Below, piece after piece: positions 1 through 8,626 of a stretch of DNA of 64,000 bases. The position numbers and the translations under genes are program-made. Within the stretch, counting starts at the first letter, position 1. Every line of letters begins with the position of its first letter. Origin of the DNA: Rallus limicola (Eukaryota > Chordata > Aves > Gruiformes > Rallidae); NCBI GenBank assembly GCA_022605955.1, contig JAKCOZ010000039.1, forward strand, positions 5,017,501 through 5,081,500, read 5' to 3'. A model generated the notes under the pieces. That model did no database searches, was not told where the DNA came from, and saw only the letters and a program-made list of their open reading frames with translations.

Positions 1-1494
1 GGATTAGGCTGGAATGCATGTGGTTCCATATTAACTACCAGTTGTTAGCAACACCATTGGGAATTTGTGTAATTATATTTCTGCCCACTTAGTTAAAAAT
101 CTCCTCCATTGCTGTCTAGTTGATGTGCTGATCTATTGATGGGTGAAAGAGAGAATAGCCCAACCAGTTCAGCTAGCAGATACTTCTGGGAGGAGGTCAG
201 TAGAACATCTGCTTTGCAATTTGTAGTTGCCTACTTACTCATGTGCAGAATTGTGTGGTTCTGAGAATACTTCAATCATACAGTATGCAGTGTTCTAATA
301 AAAGAAAAAAAATCTGGTTTTATTGAGTTCTCACAAAGTTATTTTTTGCTTCACTTAAGCTGAGAATTCTTAATTTTCCTCTGCAATATGGAAGTGAGTT
401 TGTCATGTCAGATTTACTGAAAAGATTCTTGTGTGCCTAAAGAATTATCTCTTGTTATTGCATGAGTACAGACATATTAATTTTGGGTTGTTGTTTTGGT
501 GGGTTTTTTTCCTGTGAATTACTCACTGAAATTAATTGGTTGACAGCTGTTACTCAAGTTGTGGCTATGAATGGACCTGGATCAAAACCTAGATCAGAGT
601 ATCCTTAAAAGGCAAGAAATCTTGAACACACATTGAGCTTTGCCAACAGCCTTCCTCTGTACAGTAAGGTAATGCAGTAAAAAAATGCTCATTTTGTCCC
701 TGCCCCAAAAGCCTCCAAATGCCTGAGCAAGCAGCATCTGAACCTGCATTTTCTAATTCATGACCCTCTGCAGCTCTAATAATAGGATGTAGACATTTAT
801 TACAGCTGTAGTAATAGGGCTATACAGGGTAACAGTTGCCATTTTGAATTAGGCAAATCATCTGTCTCATTCCGGATACTGTCTGTGGTGCTGACAAATA
901 TTTGATGCTTGAGCAGAAAGTAGGGGGGGGGAAATGAACAATACATCAGAGAAAATTAATTCTTTGTTAAGTGCTTTTTATGCCCTGGATACTGAGAGTT
1001 TGTTTCCCAATTTTAGTTGTGTTTCGTAAAAGTAAATTGGAATTGAACTCCCAGAATATGCCTACACAGAACACTGCACTTGTACCTGAGCTCCCAGGTG
1101 CAGCAACCGGCTCTGAGTCTGAGAAGGGCACCTATGTGGAGGTGCTTATGCATGTGGCCAGCTCTGTAAGCTCCCTTAGACCCTGCAAAGATGTGAGGGC
1201 AGTTCCACTGTTTAAATTTAGGCACTTAGACAGCTGAAATATCTACAACCATTTGAGATGCCCTAGGACTATTTCAGATATCTGAGGTACTCCCAGGGGG
1301 CTGACAGGTACCACAAGGGATCTATGGGACACCTTTGGGACTGGGAGATGGAAGCCTGGCAGGACACTCAAGGGCATTTTTGAATGGCACTAGATCCATG
1401 TGTTGGGAAAACAGTCCCTGCAGGATGGATGTCCTGCTGTGTGATCTAGATTTCTCTGTTGGCTCTGGCAATGGTGGTATGCAATTCCCCAAAC
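1..1494. other. Unassigned AT-rich DNA, becoming repeat-like after about 1030
   Basis: I see no gene in this stretch. The first kilobase is ordinary AT-rich noncoding sequence. From about 1030 base composition rises and motifs such as TAGGCACTTA and GAGATGCCCTAGG appear. These recur near 1884-1903 and 34773-34792, which suggests an old unclassified interspersed repeat. The short open frames here overlap on both strands and show no recognisable domain. Confidence 0.4.
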
Positions 1495-1655
1495 AGAGGA
1501 TGGTTGAACACTGGCACATGTTTCCCATAGAGGCTGTCCTGTCTTCACCTTTGGAGATACTCAGAATCTGACTGTCCACAACCCTGAGCAACCTGCTGTA
1601 GCTGACCCTGCTCTGAGCAGGGTCTTGGACTGGATGATCCCCAGCAGTGCCTGAC
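1495..1655 (+). mobile_element. Degraded CR1 LINE 3' end
   Basis: The sequence follows the end of CR1 ORF2 and its short 3' UTR: a GAACACTGG...GCTGTCC block, then GGAGATACTCAGAATC, CAACCTGCTGTAGCTGACC and TTGGACTGGATGATC. It is heavily diverged and the terminal ATTCTRTG repeats are gone, so this is an old 5'-truncated copy. The GTAGGTGACC-type 3' end groups it with the copies at 31452 and 48851. Coding capacity is nil. Confidence 0.7.
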
Positions 1656-4293
1656 AGTCTCAGCAGCGCTGTGACTAACTGTGAGCTCGGTGTTTATGCT
1701 CCCATTAGAGTCAGTGGAGGGCTCCATAACAAGTCAGTTGCCTAAAATCCATGAGCCTGTAGTGCTTCAACCTGTTCTGAGGTACTCTGTCTGGCCTCCA
1801 GCTGCCTGTTTTTAAGGCTATGAGTCATCTGAAGGTCCTCTGCCATATCTGCCTCAGGGAGACAGGTCAAGCTGGGTGTCTCAGATACCTGAGGGCATCC
1901 CAAGTGGCACTGGAAATGCCTATGTTTAGGCTGGTGAATTGAGCCCATAGTTAATTAACCTAACAGAAAGATTTTACTCAAATCTTGCATTGAAGCCTTG
2001 CTCTCCACTGTCTCTTGGATATCTACCTGTCAAAACTACAGCTGGATGATTTAATCTTGAAATGAGTCTCAAGCAAAGTAATTGCAAATTAAAAACTGAC
2101 AGAACAGAAGAGACAAGCAGCTCTCTACATGTCCTACAGTATGCAGCAAGTCTTGTCCCATGAAGAGCTTTTGTCCTCTTCAGCATTTCATCTTCTCTCC
2201 CTATGGTATGTACTTCCACAGACTCTGAGCAGCTTCTCTGCAGGTGGAAACTGCTGCAACTCTGGAGCATGAATCACCAGCACCAAGGCTTGCCTTATGC
2301 AGAGCTAGCCTGTTGGCTCCCTGGTTGCTCAGATAAGAGACTTCTACAGGACCCCTCTTCCTGTAGGTTTTCTGTGTCTATAAAATCAGTTCAGGGCACA
2401 GGCAGTGTTAAGGGATCAGATAACAGCACATCCTGAAGTAAAATGGACTCTGATAACTTGCCTAAAACCATCCAGATTTTTGTCTCTTGGCTCTCTGTGT
2501 CATCCTGAACTTGAATTTAATTACAGCTATCTCCCCTGGCTGGCTGCCCATGCATTATTATCCTGTAGATCATCCACTATTTGACATTTATTTGTTCAAA
2601 ATGAAAATGACCTTTGCTCCTGGAAGATAATGAATTACTTTTAGAATTATAGTAATTCCCTGTCACTTGAAATAATGTTCATCCAGAAAGACATGTTAGC
2701 ATCAAAGGCAGGAGAAGCAAAACCAAGAGCTTCAGATATGTGAGCAATCAAGATCAATAGATGATGTGTATTAGTGGCTTTCTATTATTTCTTTTACTAT
2801 GTAAATATATTTAATATTTAAAATAATTTTAGTAAAAAGATTCATGTTTATTTTATATGAAAGCTCTTCTCATATTTTCAGGAGAAAAATAACACAGGGC
2901 TCACACTTTCATCCTAACAAACAGTGTTTACTTACTTGAAAGACTTTCATGTTAGAGATACCTGACCCCTTTCTTTTTCTCCAGCAGATGTGTAGTTCAC
3001 TTTCTGCAAGTTTGTCTTCGAGCAGGAGATGGGGCTAGGAGGAAGCCCTTTTTCACTTATATGATGCACTTGCTGAGGGTCTCTCATTCATTTCAGATAC
3101 TGAATACCAGAGCCAGCCTGCACAGAAACAGGACCTTTATAAATGTTTTTCCCTCCCCATTTGAGAAGCAAAATTCCCCTAATGCTTCACAAACTTCATT
3201 AATATTCAATTATCAGTCAAGTTCCCACTGCTGTTCTTCTATGAGCTGCATCACAGACTGCTTGCTGTATATGACCTGTAAACCAGATGGCCAGCTTTCA
3301 GAAATTCAGGTGGGCTGAGAATTCTTGCTAACAAGAAGATAACCATTTAACATGGTTTGTAATGAACGCTCTTCAAACATGCACAAGGTGACTAGAAATA
3401 GGAAAAGCAATCCAAGCCAGATTATTAAAGACCCTAATTTCCTACTCATCACTAAGTATAGGCATGCAGCCTTTAAAGACCAACTTTCCTGTGTCCCTGA
3501 CGGGGAATCAGCCTTTCCACAATTGTCTGCCTGAGCAGTGAAGTACTTGCATCCCACCTGCTAAAATATCATAACGCCAGCATGAAATGTATTTGTCACA
3601 TTGAATGTGAATTCTGATTTTGAAGAAGATCCAAATTTTCTTCCCCTGTGTAAGTGAGGAAACCAAGCCTCAAAAATGTTTGATTTTCAGAACGTTGAAA
3701 AACTTGAAAGGTAGACTGGTGATCTGTGCATGTTCTAAGGGGTCCCATGATAAATAGTAAATGCTGAAGCCAAGTGTCTCAGCTGTTTCTGAATCTGTCT
3801 GGATCATGTTTAGAAGCAAATCAGGAAGAAGTGAAGAGGGAAAAGCTATAGAAACTCTTTTTAAAAAGCAGGTTTAATATTACATGCCATTAAAGGGGTA
3901 TAAGTACAGCTTCCTAAGCACTTACTGCAGGACACATATTAGGTGAATATTTGGAGATTATTACTCCAAATATCCTTGGTGTAACAAGGAAAGCTTTTCC
4001 TTGATAGAGCAAGACTAAGTCAGACAGGGCTGAGGAAAAGGAAGAGGGGAAGGAAGCTTGGCAGTCCAGGAACCTCAAACTGAAACATCACTGAGTCCAG
4101 CTTTACACCTGTGCAAACTCTAGAGAGGAATAAGGTCCAGCAGTATATGATAGATTTAACTTTCTATTCCAGCATTGGCACAGCACGGATTATTCTGACT
4201 TGTGTAAAAGACAGTGACTGTGCAGATGGAGAGATTATTTTCCTAATGCCATGCAACAAATACTTTTTCTTTCCTCCAGAGGATGTTTCTGAC
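1656..4293. other. No gene recognised
   Basis: The 1660-1970 part continues the repeat-like block and holds a partly inverted counterpart of the 1180-1310 sequence (GATACCTGAGGGCATCCCAA at 1884-1903). From 1980 to 4293 I see only AT-rich unique-looking sequence. Short open frames here have no domain, no consistent splice context and no similarity I recognise. Confidence 0.4.
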
Positions 4294-4298
4294 CACTC
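4294..4298. repeat. Possible target-site duplication, left copy (CACTC)
   Basis: CACTC lies immediately before the TG that begins the LTR and is repeated at 6950-6954, immediately after the LTR's terminal CA. A 5-bp duplication is the usual size for ERVL/class III-type LTR elements. Five bases can match by chance, and the LTR start appears a few bases shorter than the copy at 20434, so this is suggestive only. Confidence 0.5.
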
Positions 4299-4670
4299 TG
4301 GTTTTGGCTGGGATAGTTAATTTTCTTTCTAACAGCTGGCATAGGGCTGTTGTTTGGATTTAGAGTGAGAATAATGTTGATAACACACTGATGTTTTTAT
4401 TTGTTGCCAAGTAGTCAAGGACTTTTCAGCTTCTCACACTGTGCTGACAAGGAGAAGGTGAGGGGTGCCCAAGAACCTGGGAGAAAACAGCTAGTTCATC
4501 TGACCCAAAAGGATATTCCATACCACGTGACATCATGCTCTGCATATAACTGAAGTGTTAACTGGGAAGCAGTGTGGCTCAGGAACTAGATGAACATTGT
4601 CTTCAGGTGGTGAACAATTGTGCTGTACTTCACTTATTCTGTATATTCTTTTGCCATTGTTATTATAATA
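4299..4670 (+). mobile_element. 5' part of solo ERV LTR, first LTR family (U3 region)
   Basis: It begins TGGTTTTGGCTGGGATAG and continues through GAGAATAATGTTGATAACAC, AAGGACTTTTCAGCTTCTCA and GACATCATGCTC, ending in an ATT-rich stretch. This is the U3 of an avian endogenous-retrovirus LTR family, and a second copy lies at 20434. A TATA-like GCATATAAC sits at 4542-4550. The LTR resumes at about 6795, so it was split by the CR1 between. No retroviral coding region is attached, as expected for a solo LTR. Family assignment (ERVL-like) is inferred from the 5-bp duplication and from memory of the family. Confidence 0.8.
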
Positions 4671-6475
4671 ATGGACCATGATCTCATTGCAATTACAGAG
4701 TCATGCTGAGATAAGCCTGCATGACTGGAATGCTCTCGTGGATGGTTACATGCTTTTTTAGGAAAGACAGGTCAGCAAGGTGAGGTGGCAGAGTTGCTCT
4801 TTATGAAAGAGAGCTCTGTATTGAGCTCTACCTAGGGTTGAATGAAGAATGAGGGGGCAGGCTAATATGAGTGATGCTGTAGTTGGTGTTTCCCACAGGC
4901 CACTTTATCAGGAAGAGGAAGTCAATGAAACCTTCCACAGACAGCCTCATGACCACAGGCCTTGGTTCACAGAAGAAACTTCAACCACCCTGATATTTGC
5001 TGGAAAGACAACAAAGCCAGGCATGCATAGAACAGGAGGTTCCTGCAAAGCACTGATGATAACTTTTTGACATGGGTCGTGGAAGAGTCAATGAGGAAAG
5101 GCATACTGATGGACCATGTCCTAACAGAGAAAAATTGGTTGAGGATTTGAAGGTTGGTGGCAGCCTTGGCTGCAATGCATATGAGATAGTAGAGTTCAGG
5201 TTCCTGCATGGAAGAAGCGGGTCAATAAGTAGATTTACAACCCTAGACTTCAGAAGAGCTAACTAAGATTCTTCAAAGACCTGCTTGGATGAATCTAGGG
5301 TTAGGGCTCTAGAAGGTAAGGGAGCCCAAGACAGCTGATCAATATTCAAGCACCACTTCTTCCAAGCTAAAGATCAGAACATCCTAAAGAGTAAGTAATC
5401 AAGTAAAAGGGGCAGGACATCAGCATAGATGTGCAGGGAGCTTCTGGAAAAACTAAAATGGAAGAAGGAAGTTTACAGAGTGTGGAAAAAGAGACTGGTC
5501 ACTTTTGAGGAATACAGGAATGTTGCCATAATATGCAAGGATGCAATGAGGAAGGCTAAGGCCCACCTAGAATTAAATATGGCACGGAAGGGATGTCAAG
5601 GACAAGAAAAAGACCATCTTCAAGTCCATCAACAGTAAAATAAAAAATAGGAAAAATGTGGGTCCACTGCTGAATGAGGTGGGTGCCCTGGTGACAGAAG
5701 ATACAGAGAAGTCAGAATTACTGAATGCCTTCTTTGCTTCAGTCTTTGCTGCTAAAGCCAACCCCTAGGAATCCCAGACCCTGGAGGTAAGAGAGGAAGT
5801 CTGGAGAAAGGCAGACTTTCCCTTGGTTGGAGAGGATTGGGTTAGAGATCATCTAGGCAAACTCAACATCCGCAAGTCCATGGGCCCCAATGGGATGCAC
5901 CCATGAGTGCTCAGGGACCTAGCGGATGTTATGGGTAGCTTGCTCTCCATCATCTTTCAAAGGTCATCGAAAATGGGAGAGGTGCCTGAAGACTGGAAGA
6001 AAGCCAGTGTTGCTCCAGTCTTCAAAAAGGGCAAGAAGGAGGACCCAGAAAACTACAGACCAGTCAGCCTCACCTCCATCCCTTGAAAGGTCATAGAACA
6101 GCTTGATCTGGATGTCATGTCTAAGCATGTGGAGGAAAAGAAGGTTATCAGGAATGGACAACATGGATTTACGAAGAGGAAATCATACTTCATCAGTCTA
6201 TAAGTCTTCCATGGTGGCATGACTGTCTGGGCAGATGAGGGGAGAACGATGCATGATGTCTACTTTGACTTCAGTAGGGCTTTTGACATTGTCTCCCAAA
6301 ATATCCTCATAGGCAAGTTTAGGAAATATGGGTTGGATGATTGGACAGTGAGGTGGCCTGAGAACTGGCTGAATGACAGAGCTCAGAGCGATGTAATAAG
6401 TGGCACAGAGTTTAGTTGGAGGCCTGTAGCTAGTGGTATGCCCCAGGGGTCAGTACTGGGTCCAGCTGTTCAACA

Positions 6476-6563
6476 CAGAATCATAGAAACATAAAATCAT
6501 AGTGTCAAAGAATTGTTTTTGTTGGAAAAGACCTTTAAAATCGAGTCCAACTTTTAGCCTCAC
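6476..6563 (-). mobile_element. Nested antisense CR1-like 3' end inside the CR1 RT region
   Basis: CACAGAATCATAG, TTTTTGTTGGAAAAGACCTTT and GTCCAACTT read as the reverse complement of a CR1 terminus. The host CR1 reads up to CTGTTCAACA and resumes at TATTCATCAGTGACCTGGATG, so the 88 bp are an insertion after the host integrated. I see no clear target duplication. Confidence 0.75.
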
Positions 6564-6632
6564 CATATTCATCAGTGACCTGGATGAAGGAACAGAGTGT
6601 ATCATCAGCAAGATGAAGACTGAGAGGGGATC

Positions 6633-6679
6633 TTATTAATTAATAATTATAATACATTGATTATAATAATTAATAATAA
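6633..6679. repeat. AT-rich imperfect palindrome in CR1
   Basis: Two nearly complementary arms, 6633-6653 and 6660-6679, of A and T only, flank the loop ACATTG. Just outside are two similar copies of GGATNTTATTAA (from about 6629 and 6680), where an ordinary CR1 has one. The block therefore looks inserted or expanded within the CR1. Confidence 0.6.
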
Positions 6680-6794
6680 GGATATTATTAAAGCTTTTAA
6701 ATATCTTAAGGGCAAGTGTCAAGACAATGGGGACAGACTCTTTTCAGTGGAGCCAAGGGACATCAGGCACAAGGGACACTGGGCACAAACTTTT

Positions 6795-6949
6795 CTGTCC
6801 TATTAAACTGTCTTTATCTCAACCCATGAGTTTTACCTGTTTCTTTTTTTTATTCTCTCCTCCATCCCTCTGGTAGGGTAGCAGGAGAGGGGGGTGGCAG
6901 CAAGCAGCTATGTGATTGTTTTAGCTGCCTGCTGGGTTAAACCACGACA
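6795..6949 (+). mobile_element. 3' part of the solo ERV LTR (R/U5 region)
   Basis: The LTR continues with CCTATTAAACTGTCTTTATC and AACCCATGAGTTTT, a CTCTCCTCCATCCC block, a GGGGGGTGGCAGC block, and the terminus GGGTTAAACCACGACA. This is the right half of the same LTR family as 4299-4670. It is followed by the second CACTC. A few tens of bases between the halves, by comparison with the family, seem to be missing along with the CR1 3' end. Confidence 0.8.
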
Positions 6950-6954
6950 CACTC
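6950..6954. repeat. Possible target-site duplication, right copy (CACTC)
   Basis: It matches 4294-4298 and directly follows the LTR terminus ACGACA. Confidence 0.5.
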
Positions 6955-7157
6955 CCAAAACACTCTGAGGTGTGTGTGCAGGTGTGAGAGAAGTGGACCA
7001 CTCTAGGTGCTGGGGAGCTGCAGAAAGCTTTTATTCCACAGAAGTCCCACTTTAACATGCAAAATAGGATTTATGCAGCACTCAAGAGCTGTCTTCGATT
7101 AACATTTTTTCCTCTTCTCTGTCTCAGCACCAAATGGTATATCCAGATCTTCTCTTT

Positions 7158-7663
7158 TTAATTGAGAACAAGGACAATAGCTTTAATAAGAAGGTAGAGG
7201 ATAAGCACAATTTCTACCACAGAAGCAAGACTTAGCAACCTCAGTGAGGTACACCACTCTAAAATTTCAGCTGATGTTAGGCTCACAGGCCCCCTGAGGT
7301 CAGATGGGGTCTCATTCAGGGTCTCTGGGATAGACAGAGCTATGTAGTATGGCAAAGACAGACCCTGGGAGAGTGGAGAAGCATGCATAAAGCAGCTGAA
7401 GCCTGGACAAAATCCAAAAGTGTGATTTTGTTTAGTCTGGTTCCAAGTGCAGCAGTGTAAGGCCGTTTTCTCAACCTGATGGGAAAGTTGGCGTAAGATC
7501 ATGGATAGACAAATCCTTCTTTCAGAGCTGGAGAGACAGAGTTGGGGGAGACAGCAGCTCCAGACCATTTTTTTACCAGGCTGAAGGGAATGAGCTGGGA
7601 TCATTCCAGACTTGCCTGAAAACTCCCAAGGGGCACCGGCAAACAAACATCCCACAGAGCCCC
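7158..7663 (-). other. Unrecognised ORF of about 168 codons with a possible 3' splice site
   Basis: An open frame on the minus strand begins right after a pyrimidine-rich splice-acceptor-like CCCTTTACTTCTCAG and runs to a stop at 7158. An AATAAA signal lies on the same strand at 7035-7030. The predicted C-terminus is strongly hydrophobic (SVVEIVLILYLLIKAIVLVL), and one N-glycosylation sequon (NET) precedes it. I do not recognise the protein. Without homology or transcript evidence it may be a chance frame in moderately GC-rich noncoding DNA. Confidence 0.2.
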
Positions 7664-7967
7664 CTGAGAAGTAAAGGGTGCATTTCTTGTGAGAGTGTTT
7701 TCTTCAAATTTTAGTTATTTTAGGAAACTTTGGATGAGAATGATTTAAAGGTCTAGCGATGACAAGCCAGCTCTAGGTTTTCGCCTGCTAGCAGGTTCAA
7801 CCAGTCCAGTTTTTGTATCACTGTGGCAAGGAATCATTTCCTGTGCCTATCTTTTACTCCTCCCCTTTCAGTACAATTCAATAAACTGTAGCTTTATTCC
7901 CACTACTATCAGGGAACAGATTCCCAAATATGAGATCCTATAGAAAGTAAACTTATGATTAGATGAT

Positions 7968-8626
7968 AGATGAGCCAGTGTGTGCTCTTGCAGCTCGGAC
8001 AGCCAGTGGTATCCTGGGCCCCATCAGGAGAGGGGTGGCCAGCAGGGACAGGGAGGTGATTGCCCCTCTCTGCTCTCGTGAGGTCCCATCTGGAGTGCTG
8101 TGTCCAGATCTGGGGCCCACAGTACAAGAAATATATGGAATTGTTGGGGAGGGTTCAGAGGAGGGCCACGAAGGGCAAAGAAGGGAGGCTGAAGCACCTC
8201 CCCTAGGAAGAGAGGCTGAGGGAGCTGGGCTTGTTCAGCCTGGAGAAGAGAAGGCTGTGGGGTGTCCTCATTGCAGCCTTCCAGTACCTGAAGGGAGCAT
8301 ATAACAGGAAGGCAATCAGCTTTTTAAAAGGGTAGATAACGGCAGGACAAGGGGGAATGGATTAAAGCTAAAGGAAGGAAGGTTTAAGTTAGATATTAGG
8401 GGGAAGGTCTTCACAGAGAGAGTGGTGAGGTGCTAGAATGGGCTGCCCAGAGAGGTGATGGATGCCCCATCCCTGGAGGTGCCTAAGTGCAGGTTGGATG
8501 GGGCCCTGGGCAACCTTGTGTAGATCCAGGCCTGGAGGTTGGTGGCCCTGCCTGTGACAGGGGGTTGGAGAAATATAATCCTTGGGGTCCCTTCCAAACT
8601 AGACTATTATATGACTCTATGATCAT
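7968..8626 (+). mobile_element. CR1 LINE 3' fragment (thumb region to 3' end)
   Basis: It starts at TGAGCCAGTGTGTGC in the ORF2 region after RT. It continues through GTGGCCAGCAGG, CTGGAGTGCTGTGTCCAG, GAGGAGGGCCACGAAG, TTCAGCCTGGAGAAGAGAAG and GGTTGGATGGGGCCC, and ends ACTCTATGATCAT. The 3' end is of the CAGGTTGGATGGGGC type, shared with copies at 14777, 51103 and 61564. Frameshifts break the reading frame. The typical [14 protein letters not shown] block is recognisable but altered. Confidence 0.9.

Larger units (their letters stand above)
4671..6790 (+). mobile_element. CR1 LINE, 2.1-kb ORF2 fragment, broken, inserted in the LTR
   Basis: This is CR1 ORF2 in sense orientation. It starts within the endonuclease domain (CATGATCTCATTGCAATTAC), runs through the endonuclease-RT linker, and reaches reverse transcriptase. 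RT motifs are readable around 6255-6300 (YFDFSRAFDIVSQNIL) and 6435-6465 ([10 protein letters not shown]). Many stops and frameshifts break the frame. The catalytic FADD segment and thumb are lost in a deletion near 6610. The element ends at GGGCACAAAC (6790), lacking about 250-300 bp of normal 3' end. It contains a nested antisense CR1 tail (6476-6563) and an AT-rich palindrome (6633-6679). It is a non-functional relic. Confidence 0.9.

Noticed and set aside
4299..6949. Provirus between two LTRs
   Set aside because: The parts are left and right halves of a single LTR, and the DNA between is CR1, with no retroviral coding sequence.
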